This document shows, piece by piece, positions 37,346 through 46,716 of a DNA stretch of 64,000 bases; position 1 is the first letter of the stretch; every line of letters starts with the position of its first letter. Source of the stretch: Streptosporangium sandarakinum. GTDB taxonomy: Bacteria > Actinomycetota > Actinomycetes > Streptosporangiales > Streptosporangiaceae. The position numbers were made by a program, and so were the translations under genes. The stretch covers positions 2,232,001-2,296,000 of the forward strand of contig NZ_JACCCO010000001.1 of the NCBI RefSeq assembly GCF_013409935.1, given 5' to 3'. A model generated the notes under the pieces. The model was not told the origin of the DNA and searched no databases. It saw only the letters and a program-made list of their open reading frames with translations.

Positions 37346-39628
37346 TCAGTGCTCTCGGCGGTCGGAACCGTACCAGGACATGTTCTGCTCCTGACCGGGG
37401 CCCACCCTTTCTCTATCCGTGCTTTCCTCTCCCGTGACCTGCGCCGAGCGCTCCGGCTTGTAGATCGCGGTCGGGTCGATGGTCGGGCGTGAGTCCCACG
37501 GCCGGAGCCCGGGGTCGGGGTCGTTCAGCGGGTCTCCCTGATAGGCGCCGGGGGTGAGCCGCATCGTCGACTCCTCATGCGCGTCCCACTGCCCGCCGCC
37601 CTGCTGCCCGCCCTGCTGCTGGTACGGCTGCGCCGCGGGCGGCCCCTGGGGGGCCTGCGGATGCCCGAAGGGGTCGTCGTAGCCGCCGGTCTGCGGGCCC
37701 GGGGAGCCGGGGGAGGACATGTACTCCGGGACGCGCAGCTGCGGCTCGGTCCCCTGCGCCTGCTGGGCGTAGCTCTCCGCCTGCTGGTAGGCCTGGGCGA
37801 TCTGCTGGGAGCGGGGGTCCACCGGGGCGGGCGCCTGGTAGGGCGTGCCCTGCTCGGTCTGCCAGGCGAACTCGCCGCCGGAGTAGCCGGTGAGCGGCTG
37901 GCCGTAGTTCTCCGGCGGCTGCGGGAAGGACTGCTGCGGCCGGCCGTCGAAGGCGGTGTGCGCCCCGGCCTCGGCCGGCGGGGAGTAGCCCTCCTGCGGC
38001 GAGTAGGTCTCCTGCGGGGGCGTGTAGAACGGCGTCTGCTGCTCGGCCTGCGGAGCGTAACCGCCCATTCCGCTCTCGGCCGGCTGCCGGTCGTAGCCGG
38101 GAGGCTGCGGCTCGCCGTAGGCCGGGGGCCGGGTCTGGTCGGCCTGGGCGGCGTAGGGGGCGTGCGGCTCGTACGGCGCGGCCGGCCGCTCGTACGGCGC
38201 GGCCGGCCGCTCGTACGGCGTGGCCGCGGGCTGCTCGTACGGCGTGGCCGCGGGCTGCTCGTACGGCGTGGCCGCGGGCTGGACGTCGGCCGCCACGTAC
38301 GGGCCGGGCGTGTACGGCTGCTCGGCCGGGGCCGCGGGGGTCTGCGGGGGCAGGGAGGGCTGTGCCGGAGCCGGGTTGTAGGCCGGAGGCTGCGCGCCGT
38401 ACCCCTGGTCGCCGGCCTGCGGCGCGTAGGCGGCCGGGGCGTGGCCCTCACCGGCCTGCGGATAGGTCGGCCCGTGCCCCTCGCCGGCCTGCGGATAGGC
38501 GGGCGCGTGCCCCTCGCCGGCCGGCGGCGCGTAGGCAGGCACGTGGCCCTCGCTCGGCTGGGCCGGGTAGGCGGTGGTCGCGGCGGACTGGAGGTGGTTC
38601 TCGGACGGGTAGCCGCCGCCGTGCCCCTCGGGGACCATCGGGGCCGCGGGGCCCTGCGGAACCGCCGGACCCTGCGTGCCGCTCTGCGCGGGCGGGAGGG
38701 CCGGAAGGCCCCGGGAGTGCTGGGGCTGGCCGTGGGCGCCGGACGGGGCCTCCTGCGGCCGGAGACCCGGCTGCGCGCCCTGGTCCGGGAACCCGTGCTG
38801 GGCGGCGGGCGCCTGCTCCGCGGGGCCCTGCGGGATCCCCGGCCCCTGGAAGCCCTGCTGGCCCTGGTGGCTCTGGTGGCCAGGCTGACCCTGCTGGAAG
38901 GCGGCCTCCTGCTGCTGGAAACCCTGCTGTGGGGCCTGCTGGGGGGCCTGCGGGGCGCCGTACTGGGGGGCATGCGGCGAATCGGGCTGCTGGGCCGGGT
39001 TCTGCGGGAAGCCCTGCTGGAACGGCTGGTCCTGCCGGCCCCCGGCGGGTCCGGCCTGCGGGGGCGCCGGGACGGGCTGCTCCTGCGCCGGGGCGTACTG
39101 CCGCTCCTGCGGGCGCTGCTCCTGCGCGCCGCCCAGGCCGCCGACGGCGCCGAGGCCGCTTCCCTCGGCGAACCCGGCGGGCCGGGCCTTGGGAGCGGCC
39201 GCGGACATCCGGGGCAGCAGGTGGAGCAGCCCGACGGCGGCGAGCGCCAGCGCCGGAACGTTGAGGAGAAGGAACTCCAGCAGGCCCATGACGTCGTCAC
39301 CGGCGAACAGCCCGCCGATCAGGCCGATCGCGCCGAACAGCGTCATCAGGCCGAGGGCGGCCACGGCCACCTGGGTCATGAGCCTCAGCCGCGCGACCGG
39401 CGGGCCGAAGTGGCTTCCGAGCAGGACGCCGCCGACGAGGAGCGCGACGAAAACCGGGGAGGCGAGGCCGCCGAGGATCGCCTGGGCGCGGACGGCGAAG
39501 GACACCTCGCCGTAGCCGGACAGCCCGAACAGCAGCCGCGTGATGCCGAAAAGGACGTTCATGGCCGCCGTGGCGACCATGAGCCACGCGGCCGGTCCGC
39601 GGAGCCGGTCAGCCTCGACGTTGTTCAC
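37346..39628 (-). CDS. membrane protein with four helices and very long Pro/Gln-rich tail
   Basis: About 760 residues from the GTG at 39626-39628 (SD GGGGGTAG); a longer reading to 39721 has no SD. Residues 1-150 hold about four hydrophobic helices. The remaining 600 residues are low complexity, dominated by Q, P, G, A and Y, with tandem TPYEQPAA and APYERPA repeats and AGEGHAPAYPQ repeats, and no Cys. The tail is probably cytoplasmic and disordered. No family is recognised; similar genes are expected near whiB in Streptosporangiales. The tail could form interactions or condensates, but that is inference. Confidence 0.75.
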   Translation of the reverse strand: MNNVEADRLRGPAAWLMVATAAMNVLFGITRLLFGLSGYGEVSFAVRAQAILGGLASPVFVALLVGGVLLGSHFGPPVARLRLMTQVAVAALGLMTLFGAIGLIGGLFAGDDVMGLLEFLLLNVPALALAAVGLLHLLPRMSAAAPKARPAGFAEGSGLGAVGGLGGAQEQRPQERQYAPAQEQPVPAPPQAGPAGGRQDQPFQQGFPQNPAQQPDSPHAPQYGAPQAPQQAPQQGFQQQEAAFQQGQPGHQSHQGQQGFQGPGIPQGPAEQAPAAQHGFPDQGAQPGLRPQEAPSGAHGQPQHSRGLPALPPAQSGTQGPAVPQGPAAPMVPEGHGGGYPSENHLQSAATTAYPAQPSEGHVPAYAPPAGEGHAPAYPQAGEGHGPTYPQAGEGHAPAAYAPQAGDQGYGAQPPAYNPAPAQPSLPPQTPAAPAEQPYTPGPYVAADVQPAATPYEQPAATPYEQPAATPYERPAAPYERPAAPYEPHAPYAAQADQTRPPAYGEPQPPGYDRQPAESGMGGYAPQAEQQTPFYTPPQETYSPQEGYSPPAEAGAHTAFDGRPQQSFPQPPENYGQPLTGYSGGEFAWQTEQGTPYQAPAPVDPRSQQIAQAYQQAESYAQQAQGTEPQLRVPEYMSSPGSPGPQTGGYDDPFGHPQAPQGPPAAQPYQQQGGQQGGGQWDAHEESTMRLTPGAYQGDPLNDPDPGLRPWDSRPTIDPTAIYKPERSAQVTGEESTDRERVGPGQEQNMSWYGSDRREH

Positions 39629-39876
39629 AACTACCCCCACCGGGTCGTCAGGTAAATCCGAGCCAGTTTTGCACATGGCCGACTTACACGTCGGAACTCT
39701 CTGCAACCTCACCAGACCCACAAGACAACCATTAAGGACACTGCCGTATATTTCGGACGACCGTATCGGTGCTCCCGCCTGCGCGGACGGCTCCCGTAAC
39801 GATCAAGACAAGGCGGCCGCCGCCTCACGCCGGGCTTCCGGACCGGCCGCCACGAGGCAGTGGAAGACTGGACGTC

Positions 39877-40899
39877 ATGCGCATCGTGTCCCTCGCCGGC
39901 GGTATCGGCGGCGCCCGCTTCCTGCGCGGCCTGCGCGCCGCGGCCCCCGACTCGGAGATAACGGTCATCGGCAACACCGGTGACGACATCGTCCTGTACG
40001 GCCTGCAGGTCTGCCCCGACCTCGACACCGTGATGTACACCCTGGGCGGCGGCATCGACGAGGAGCAGGGCTGGGGCCGGCGCGACGAGTCCCACGTCGT
40101 CAAGGAGGAGCTGGCCGCCTACGGCGTCGAACCGCAGTGGTTCGGCCTGGGAGACCGCGACTTCGCCACCCACATCGTGCGCACCCAGATGCTGCGGGCC
40201 GGATACCCGCTGTCCGCGGTCACCGAGGCCCTGTGCGCCCGCTGGGAGCCGGGTGTGCGGCTGATCCCGATGACCGACGACCGCGTCGAGACCCACGTGG
40301 TCGTCTCCGACGAGCTGGGCCGCCGGGCGATCCACTTCCAGGAGTGGTGGGTGCGGATGCGCGCGTCCGTCCCGGCCGAGCGGATCGTCCTGGTCGGCGC
40401 CGACGAGGCCCGGCCCGCCCCCGGCGTGCTGGAGGCCGTCGCCGAGGCCGACGCGGTGATCCTGCCGCCGTCCAACCCGGTGGTCAGCATCGGCACGATC
40501 CTGCAGATCAAGGGCATCCGGGAGGCCCTTGAGGGCAAGACGGTCGTCGGGGTCTCCCCCATCGTCGGCGGCGCCCCGGTCCGCGGCATGGCCGACGCCT
40601 GCCTCGCCGCGATCGGTGTGGAGACCACCGCCCAGGCCGTCCTGGAGCTGTACGGCTCGCCGCTGCTGGACGGCTGGCTGGTCGCCGAGGAGGACGCCGG
40701 GGTCGGCCTCGACGGCGTCCGCGTCGAGGCCCGCCCCCTGATCATGCACGACGTCGAGGCGGCGACCGCGATCGCCCGCGCCGCGCTCGACATGGCCACC
40801 GACCTCGCGGCCTCGCGCGGCCGGGCCACCGGGACCGGGAGCGAAGCCACCGGAGCGCGGAACGAAGCCGCCGGGGCACAAGACGAAGAGGAAAGATGA
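39877..40899 (+). CDS. fbiA: 2-phospho-L-lactate/phosphoenolpyruvate transferase (F420 biosynthesis)
   Basis: A 340-residue CofD/FbiA protein beginning [20 protein letters not shown]. Further signatures are [23 protein letters not shown] and [14 protein letters not shown]; a Gly/Ala/Thr-rich tail ends the protein. It moves the lactyl-P or PEP-derived moiety from an activated guanosine diphosphate donor onto Fo, making F420-0 or dehydro-F420-0. The ATG at 39877 begins the family domain; upstream in-frame reading to 39769 is Pro/Arg-rich. It overlaps fbiB by ATGA, so the pair is coupled. The guanylyltransferase FbiD is not in the window. Confidence 0.95.
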   Translation: MRIVSLAGGIGGARFLRGLRAAAPDSEITVIGNTGDDIVLYGLQVCPDLDTVMYTLGGGIDEEQGWGRRDESHVVKEELAAYGVEPQWFGLGDRDFATHIVRTQMLRAGYPLSAVTEALCARWEPGVRLIPMTDDRVETHVVVSDELGRRAIHFQEWWVRMRASVPAERIVLVGADEARPAPGVLEAVAEADAVILPPSNPVVSIGTILQIKGIREALEGKTVVGVSPIVGGAPVRGMADACLAAIGVETTAQAVLELYGSPLLDGWLVAEEDAGVGLDGVRVEARPLIMHDVEAATAIARAALDMATDLAASRGRATGTGSEATGARNEAAGAQDEEER

Positions 40900-42218
40900 G
40901 CAGGACCCGCCGCAAGCAGGACGAGCAGCCCGCCGAGACCAGACTGGAGATCTTCCCCGTCCCCGGGCTGCCCGAGGTACGGGAGGGGGACGACGTCGGC
41001 GCGCTGATCGCCGCGGCCATGCCCGACCTCCGCGACGGCGACATCCTCGTGGTCACCTCCAAGATCTCCAGCAAGGCCGAGGGCCGGGTCCGCCGCGGCG
41101 TAGGCCGCTCGGAGGCCGTCGCCGACGAGACCCGGCGGGTCGTCGCCCGGCGGGGCGAGACCGTCATCGCCGAGACCTCGCACGGGTTCGTGATGGCCGC
41201 CGCCGGGGTGGACGCCTCCAACTCCGAGCCCGGCACCGTCGTGCTGCTCCCGGCCGACCCCGACGCCTCCGCCGTGGCCGTCCGCAGGAGCATCCGGGAG
41301 CGGCTCGGCGTGTCGGTCGCGGTGATCGTCTCCGACACCTTCGGCCGTCCCTGGCGCAACGGCCAGACCGACATGGCCGTGGGCGTGGCCGGGATGACCG
41401 CCATGCTCGACTACCGGGGCCTGTCCGACGACTACGGCAACCCGCTCGAGGTGACCCTCACCGCGATCGCCGACGAGTTCGCCGCCGCCGGAGACCTGGT
41501 CAAGGGCAAGATCGCACAGACCCCGGTGGCGGTGATCCGCGGCATGGCGGAGTACACCACCGAGGAGGACGGGCCGGGCGTGCGGGAGCTGGTCCGCCAG
41601 TCCGAGGACGACATGTTCCGGTACGGCTCGCGCGACGTGGTCTTCGCCCGCCGCACCATCCGTGAGTTCGCCGCCGAGCCGGTGGACGGCGCCAAGGTCC
41701 GCCGGGCGGTGGACGCGGCGATCGCCGCCCCGGCGCCGCACCACACGACCCCCTGGCGGTTCGTGCTGCTGGAGTCGGCCGAGGCCCGTCTGCGGCTGCT
41801 CGACGCCATGCGGGAGGCGTGGATCTCCGATCTGCGGGGCGACGGCTTCTCCGAGGCGTCGATCGAGCGGCGGGTCAGGCGCGGGGAGGTGCTGCGGGCG
41901 GCGCCGTACCTCGCCGTGCCCTGCCTGGTCATGGACGGCTCCCACACCTACCCCGACCGGCGCCGCGCGGCGGCCGAGCGGGAGATGTTCGTGGTCGCGG
42001 CGGGCGCCGGGGTGCAGAACTTCCTGGTCCAGCTCGCGGTGGAGGGTCTGGGGTCGGCCTGGGTGTCGTCCACCATGTTCTGCCGCGACGTGGTCCGCGA
42101 GGTACTGGACCTGCCCGCGACGTGGGACCCGATGGGCGCCGTCGCGATCGGCCGCCCGGCCGCGCCGCCGCGCGAGCGGGCCCCGAGGAAGGCGGACGAC
42201 TTCATCGCGGTCCGGTAG
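40896..42218 (+). CDS. fbiB: coenzyme F420 gamma-glutamyl ligase/reductase FbiB
   Basis: A 440-residue two-domain protein. Residues 1-245 are the CofE gamma-glutamyl ligase domain ([40 protein letters not shown]). Residues 255-440 are a nitroreductase-like FMN domain ([50 protein letters not shown]). The first adds glutamates to F420-0, the second reduces the dehydro-F420-0 intermediate. The fusion is characteristic of actinobacteria. The ATG at 40896 overlaps the fbiA stop. Confidence 0.95.
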   Translation: MSRTRRKQDEQPAETRLEIFPVPGLPEVREGDDVGALIAAAMPDLRDGDILVVTSKISSKAEGRVRRGVGRSEAVADETRRVVARRGETVIAETSHGFVMAAAGVDASNSEPGTVVLLPADPDASAVAVRRSIRERLGVSVAVIVSDTFGRPWRNGQTDMAVGVAGMTAMLDYRGLSDDYGNPLEVTLTAIADEFAAAGDLVKGKIAQTPVAVIRGMAEYTTEEDGPGVRELVRQSEDDMFRYGSRDVVFARRTIREFAAEPVDGAKVRRAVDAAIAAPAPHHTTPWRFVLLESAEARLRLLDAMREAWISDLRGDGFSEASIERRVRRGEVLRAAPYLAVPCLVMDGSHTYPDRRRAAAEREMFVVAAGAGVQNFLVQLAVEGLGSAWVSSTMFCRDVVREVLDLPATWDPMGAVAIGRPAAPPRERAPRKADDFIAVR

Positions 42219-42233
42219 GCCGGATCCCGCCCT

Positions 42234-42255
42234 TCCGACAAGAAAGATTGTCGGA
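42234..42255. promoter_or_regulatory. ArsR-type operator upstream of the arsR gene
   Basis: Perfect 8-bp arms tccgacaa (42234-42241) and ttgtcgga (42248-42255) with a 6-nt spacer. The right arm directly abuts a -10-like GATACAGT about 10 bp before the ATG, so a bound dimer would cover the promoter. It lies in the 49-bp gap after fbiB. Confidence 0.6.
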
Positions 42256-42267
42256 TACAGTGGTGGC

Positions 42268-42897
42268 ATGCTGGATGTGGCGGTGATCGACGACCCGGCC
42301 GCGGCCGAGGTCTCACTGGACCCGATCCGGGCCCGGTTGCTGGCCGAGCTGGCCGAGCCGGCCTCGGCCACCATGCTGGCCGCCAAGGTCGGCCTGCCCC
42401 GTCAGAAGGTCAACTACCACCTGAAGACCCTGGAGCAGCACGGCCTGGTGGAGCTGGTCGAGGAGCGCAGGAAGGGCAACGTCACCGAGCGGGTGATGCG
42501 CGCCACCGCCTCCTCCTACGTCATCTCCCCGGTCGCGCTGGCCCCGGTGGCGCCCGACCCGTCGCGCGCGCCCGACCGGCTGTCGGCCCGCTGGCTGCTG
42601 GCCGTCGCCTCCCGGCTGGTGCGCGACGTGGGCGAGCTGATCAGCGGCGCGACCCGGGCGCAGAAGCGGGTGGCGACGTTCGCCATCGACGGCGAGGTGC
42701 GCTTCGCCTCGGCGGCCGACCGCGCCGCCTTCGCCGAGGAGCTGTCCGGCGCGGTCACCGCGCTGGTCGCCAAGTACCACGACGAGACGGCCGAGGGTGG
42801 GCGGCCCCACCGCCTCGTCATCGCGATTCATCCGCGCGTCACTCCCGAATCGGTGCAGACTCGGACCACCGGGTCCGACGGCACCGAGGAGAGCTGA
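42268..42897 (+). CDS. ArsR-family winged-helix repressor
   Basis: A 209-residue protein. The N-terminal ArsR HTH spans about 1-85: PIRARLLAELAEPASATMLA, then LPRQKVNYHLKTLEQHGLVE with recognition helix and wing ERRKGNVTERVM. A helical C-terminal half follows, unlike short metal sensors, and has no Cys pair, so a small-molecule or protein ligand is likelier. It is immediately followed by an SRPBCC gene with the start codon one base after its stop, a recurrent ArsR/AHSA1 pairing. The palindrome at 42234-42255 suggests autoregulation. Probably a small stress or ligand-response module, independent of the F420 genes. Confidence 0.88.
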   Translation: MLDVAVIDDPAAAEVSLDPIRARLLAELAEPASATMLAAKVGLPRQKVNYHLKTLEQHGLVELVEERRKGNVTERVMRATASSYVISPVALAPVAPDPSRAPDRLSARWLLAVASRLVRDVGELISGATRAQKRVATFAIDGEVRFASAADRAAFAEELSGAVTALVAKYHDETAEGGRPHRLVIAIHPRVTPESVQTRTTGSDGTEES

Positions 42898-43656
42898 ATG
42901 CTGCACGAGTTCGATCTGCGCAAGGAGATCACCCTTCCGGCCACCCCCGAGGAGGTGTGGGAGGCCATCGCGACCGGTCCGGGCATCGACTCGTGGTTCA
43001 TGGGGCGCAACGAGGTCCTCGGCGGCGAGGGCGGCAGCACGCGGATGACCCTCGGCGGCATGGCGGAGGGCTCCACCATCACCGCCTGGGAGCCGGGCAA
43101 GCGGTTCGCCCACCGCGGCGAGGAGGCCCCCGACGGCAGGTTCATGGCCTTCGAGTACCTCATCGAGGGACGCGACGGCGGCAGCACCGTGCTGCGCCTG
43201 GCGCAGCACGGCTTCCTCGGCGACGACTGGGAGGCCGAGTACGAGGCCATGCAGGAGGGCTGGGACATGTACCTCCACACCCTGGCCGCCTACCTGCTCC
43301 ATTTCCCCGGCCGCACCGCCACGGCGGTCGTCTCCGCCTTCCGCCCTGGGTCCGCCGACCAGGACCGCGCCTGGTCGCTGCTCACCGGCGCGCTCGGCCT
43401 GCCCGGCGACCCCGCCGCGGGCGACCCGGCCCGCGTCACGGTGGACGGGCTCGCCCCGGTCGAGGGCGTGGTCGACTACGCCGCCGGACGGTCCCTGCTG
43501 GGCGTCCGCACCGCCGACGGCCTCTACCGGTTCATCCACTCCGGCCCGGAACGGGGCGACGTGATGGTCCTGGGCCACCACCTGTTCGCCCCCGACGCCG
43601 ACGCCGCGAAGGCCGAACGGGCCTGGCAGGACTGGCTCACCGCCCTGTTCTCCTGA
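42898..43656 (+). CDS. SRPBCC (AHSA1-like) domain protein
   Basis: A 252-residue protein. Residues 1-145 are the START/AHSA1 fold: FDLRKEITLPATPEEVWEAI, ATGPGIDSWFMG, GSTITAWEPGKRFAHRG and YEAMQEGWDMYLHTLAAYL. A second, less conserved domain follows to the end, longer than the usual 150-residue family size. Such proteins bind hydrophobic ligands or act as Hsp90-activator-like modules. Transcribed with the ArsR gene. The ATG directly follows the arsR stop with GAGGAGAGC upstream. Converges on fbiC across a hairpin. Confidence 0.87.
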   Translation: MLHEFDLRKEITLPATPEEVWEAIATGPGIDSWFMGRNEVLGGEGGSTRMTLGGMAEGSTITAWEPGKRFAHRGEEAPDGRFMAFEYLIEGRDGGSTVLRLAQHGFLGDDWEAEYEAMQEGWDMYLHTLAAYLLHFPGRTATAVVSAFRPGSADQDRAWSLLTGALGLPGDPAAGDPARVTVDGLAPVEGVVDYAAGRSLLGVRTADGLYRFIHSGPERGDVMVLGHHLFAPDADAAKAERAWQDWLTALFS

Positions 43657-43672
43657 TCATCGGGCGGGGACG

Positions 43673-43712
43673 TCGCGGGCCGCCCCTCCTTTCGGAGGGA
43701 ACGCCCCCGCGA
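43673..43712. terminator. hairpin between the SRPBCC gene and fbiC
   Basis: Stems tcgcggg (43673-43679) with cccgcga (43706-43712), and ccctcc (43684-43689) with ggaggg (43694-43699) around a tttc loop. It sits between convergent stops and can serve both strands. Confidence 0.65.
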
Positions 43713-43728
43713 TGCCCGTCCGGCAGGC

Positions 43729-46347
43729 TCAGCGCGCCTCCAGCGGGAGCGGGGCCCGTACGCTGCGGCAGACGCCGTCGCTCGCCGCGGCGGCGGCCAG
43801 CCGCTCGGCGTCCGGCACACCGTAGGAGGTGGTGCGCTGCCGGACCGGCCGGCCGGTGGGGGCGACCATCGCCGCGATCTCGGTGATCGTCTTGAAGGAG
43901 CCGTTCTCGGATCCGGCCATGCGGCTGATCGTCTCCTCCATCAGCGTGCCGCCGAGGTCGTTGACGCCGCCCTGGAGCACCTGGCGGCACAGGTCGTCGC
44001 GGAGCTTGACCCAGGAGCACTGGATGTTGCCGATCGCGCCGTGCAGCAGGACGCGGGCCAGCGCGTGCACGGCCCGGTTCTCCCGTGCCGTCGGTCCGGG
44101 CCGGGCGATCCCGGCGAGGTAGATGGGGGCGCTGGTGTGGACGAACGGCAGCGGCACGAACTCGGTGAAGCCGCCGGTCTCCTCCTGGATACGGCGGATC
44201 AGCCGGATGTGCCGCACCCAGTGGGCGTGGGTGTCCACGTGGCCGTACATCATCGTGGCCGTCGTCGGGATGCCGAGCCGGTGGGCGGTGGTGATCACCT
44301 CGACCCACTCGGCGGCGGGCAGCTTGCCCTTGGTCAGCACCCACCGCACGTCGTCGTCGAGGATCTCGGCCGCGGTCCCCGGCAGGGAGTCCACGCCCGC
44401 CTCCCTGGCCCCGGCGAGCCACTCCTCGACGGACACGTTGAGCCGGCTGGCGCCGTTGACGACCTCCATCGGCGAGAAGGCGTGCAGGTGCATGTCCGGC
44501 ACCCGGGCCTTGACCGCGCGGGCGAGGTCGAAGTAGGCGTCACCCGGCATGTCGGGGTGGATGCCGCCCTGCATGCACACCTCGGTCGCCCCGGCCTGCC
44601 ACCCCTCCCAGGCGCGGTCGGCGACCTGCTCCAGGCTGAGCGTGTAGGCGTCGGCGTCGGTACGGCGCTGCGCGAAGGCGCAGAACCGGCAGCCGGTGTA
44701 GCAGACGTTGGTGAAGTTGATGTTCCGGTTGACGACGTAGGTCACGTCGTCCCCGGCCGCCTGGCGGCGCAGGTCGTCGGCGATCCGGCACAGCTCGTCC
44801 AGCGCGGCGTCGTCCGCGCCCGCGCCGTCGGCGTCGCCGGCGGTGTCGAGGAGGATGAGCGCCTGCTCCTCGGTCAGCCCGGCCGGGTCGGACGCGGCCC
44901 GCCGCAGCGCCTCCGACACCTCCCCCAGCAGCGCCGCGGGCGCCCGCCCGGCACGGTCCCCGGACGGCGGGCCCGCGGGCAGGCGGTCCCTCAGGGCGTC
45001 CCAGTCGCCGTAGACGTGGTCGAAGTCGTCGCGGCGGTCGCGGCTGCGTCCCTCGGTGTCCACGGCCGTGTGCAGATCGGTCCGGCCCGCGGCGGCGAAC
45101 CCGCCGTCCGGCTCCTGCCAGGGGCGGCCCACCGGCGTCGCGCCCTCGCGGGCCAGGCCGGTCTCCGGGTCGGCGAGTGCGGCCACGTGCCCGCGCAGCC
45201 GGGGGTCGAGCCACGGCTCGCCGGCCAGCACGTACTCGGGGTAGATCGTCAGCCGCTCACGCAGGGTGAACCCGGCGGCGGCGGTGCGGGCGGCGAGGTC
45301 GTCGATCTGCGGCCAGGGCCGCTCGGGGTTGACGTGGTCGGGCGTCAGCGGAGAGACGCCGCCCCAGTCGTCGATGCCGGCCCGGATCATCAGGGCGTGC
45401 TCGCCGTCCACCAGGTTGGGCGGGGCCTGCAACCGCACGCGCGGTCCGAGCACCAGCCGGGCCACCGCGATCGTGGCGGCCAGCTCCCGCAGGTCGGCGT
45501 CGGGCATGCCGCGCATCGCCGTGTCGGGCTTGGCGCGGAAGTTCTGGACGATGACCTCCTGGAGCCCGCCGTACTCGCGGGCCACCGCGCGCAGCGCGAA
45601 CAGCGACTCGGCGCGCTCGGCGACGGTCTCGCCGATGCCGATGAGGATGCCGCTGGTGAACGGCACGTTCGTGCGCCCGGCGTCCTCCAGGACGCGCAGC
45701 CGTACCGCCGGGTCCTTGTCGGGCGAGCCGTAGTGCGGGCCGCCCTTCTCCTCGAACAGCCGCCGCGAGGTGGTCTCCAGCATCATGCCCATCGACGGCG
45801 CGACCGGCTTGAGCCGCTGCAGGTCGCGCCAGGACAGCACGCCCGGGTTCAGGTGCGGCAGCAGCCCGGTCTCCTCCAGGACCCGGATCGCCATGGCGCG
45901 GACGTAGGAGAGGGTGTCGTCGTAGCCGTGGGCGTGCAGCCACTCGCGGGCCTGGGGCCAGCGGTCCTCGGGCCGGTCGCCGAGGGTGAACAGCGCCTCC
46001 TTGCAGCCCAGTTCCGCGCCCCGCCGGGCGATGTCCAGCACCTCGTCGGGGCCGAGGTACATGCTCTCCAGCCGGTGCGGGGCGACGGCGAACGTGCAGT
46101 AGCCGCACCGGTCGCGGCAGAGCCGGGTCAGCGGGATGAAGACCTTGCGGCTGTAGGTGACGACCCCCGGCCGCCCGGCGGCGGCGAGGCCCGCGTCCCG
46201 GACCCGCCCGGCGTGTTCCAGCAGGGCTTCGAGGTGCTCTCCGGTCGCGTGCAGCAGGACGGTGGCCTCGGTGACGTCGAGGGTCTTGCCGTCCCGGGCA
46301 CGGGCCAGGGCTCGCCGCGTCGCGGTGTCGGTGGGGTTCACGCTCAT
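43729..46347 (-). CDS. fbiC: Fo synthase, CofG-CofH fusion
   Basis: An 872-residue radical SAM fusion, about the length of other FbiC proteins. The N-terminal CofG half has the cluster motif C77xxxC81xxC84 (CRDRCGYC) and the C-terminal CofH half has C549xxxC553xxC556 (CYTGCRFC). Together they couple tyrosine with a ribityl-uracil derivative to make Fo, the deazaflavin core. The ATG at 46345-46347 lacks an SD, but TAATGT lies six bases upstream, as in leaderless genes. It converges on the arsR-SRPBCC pair; with fbiA and fbiB in the same region, most of the F420 pathway is clustered. Confidence 0.96.
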   Translation of the reverse strand: MSVNPTDTATRRALARARDGKTLDVTEATVLLHATGEHLEALLEHAGRVRDAGLAAAGRPGVVTYSRKVFIPLTRLCRDRCGYCTFAVAPHRLESMYLGPDEVLDIARRGAELGCKEALFTLGDRPEDRWPQAREWLHAHGYDDTLSYVRAMAIRVLEETGLLPHLNPGVLSWRDLQRLKPVAPSMGMMLETTSRRLFEEKGGPHYGSPDKDPAVRLRVLEDAGRTNVPFTSGILIGIGETVAERAESLFALRAVAREYGGLQEVIVQNFRAKPDTAMRGMPDADLRELAATIAVARLVLGPRVRLQAPPNLVDGEHALMIRAGIDDWGGVSPLTPDHVNPERPWPQIDDLAARTAAAGFTLRERLTIYPEYVLAGEPWLDPRLRGHVAALADPETGLAREGATPVGRPWQEPDGGFAAAGRTDLHTAVDTEGRSRDRRDDFDHVYGDWDALRDRLPAGPPSGDRAGRAPAALLGEVSEALRRAASDPAGLTEEQALILLDTAGDADGAGADDAALDELCRIADDLRRQAAGDDVTYVVNRNINFTNVCYTGCRFCAFAQRRTDADAYTLSLEQVADRAWEGWQAGATEVCMQGGIHPDMPGDAYFDLARAVKARVPDMHLHAFSPMEVVNGASRLNVSVEEWLAGAREAGVDSLPGTAAEILDDDVRWVLTKGKLPAAEWVEVITTAHRLGIPTTATMMYGHVDTHAHWVRHIRLIRRIQEETGGFTEFVPLPFVHTSAPIYLAGIARPGPTARENRAVHALARVLLHGAIGNIQCSWVKLRDDLCRQVLQGGVNDLGGTLMEETISRMAGSENGSFKTITEIAAMVAPTGRPVRQRTTSYGVPDAERLAAAAASDGVCRSVRAPLPLEAR

Positions 46348-46410
46348 GGGGGCACATTACGGCCCGCTCCCCGGCCGGCTCGCCGCGGGTCCGGATCGCC
46401 GTCCAGACAT

Positions 46411-46425
46411 TTCAGCAGATCTGAA
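46411..46425. promoter_or_regulatory. dyad ttcag/ctgaa upstream of fbiC
   Basis: ttcagcagatctgaa has 5-bp complementary arms and a central palindromic agatct, about 64-78 bp upstream of the fbiC start in a relatively AT-rich stretch (46411-46490). Candidate operator for fbiC or for the plus-strand small gene. Unknown ligand. Confidence 0.3.
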
Positions 46426-46512
46426 CTGTCAGGTAAAGAAAGTCTCGATAGACGTAAATGCATGCGTAAACATATATTTGAGGAGTCCCAAGGAGATCCC
46501 TGACAGGAGCCG

Positions 46513-46716
46513 ATGATGATCTGGTTTCTTCTCGCCCTCGGCCTCGTCGCCGCCCTCGGCCCGCTGGCCGGTGCCGACTCACGCGACAGCCGCGACTGGC
46601 AGCCCGCCACGGCCTTCGCGGACCGCTTCCCGGTCAGAAAGAGCGGAAGTCGCGCGCGGCGAGCCGCGGCCCGCGAGCGGGCGGCCGCTCACCGCACAGC
46701 GCCAACAGCCGGCTGA
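46513..46716 (+). CDS. possible small single-pass membrane peptide
   Basis: A 67-residue open frame starting MMIWFLLALGLVAALGPLAG, one hydrophobic helix, then ADSRDSRDWQPATAFADRF and a basic tail. The ATG has AGGAG four bases upstream and an AT-rich putative promoter (aacatatattt near 46470). Its last 83 bp overlap the 3' end of the convergent glycosylase gene, and its tail is Arg/Ala-rich like readthrough, so the genuine peptide might have lost an earlier stop. No family is recognised. It could be a real small protein or a chance frame. Confidence 0.45.
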   Translation: MMIWFLLALGLVAALGPLAGADSRDSRDWQPATAFADRFPVRKSGSRARRAAARERAAAHRTAPTAG

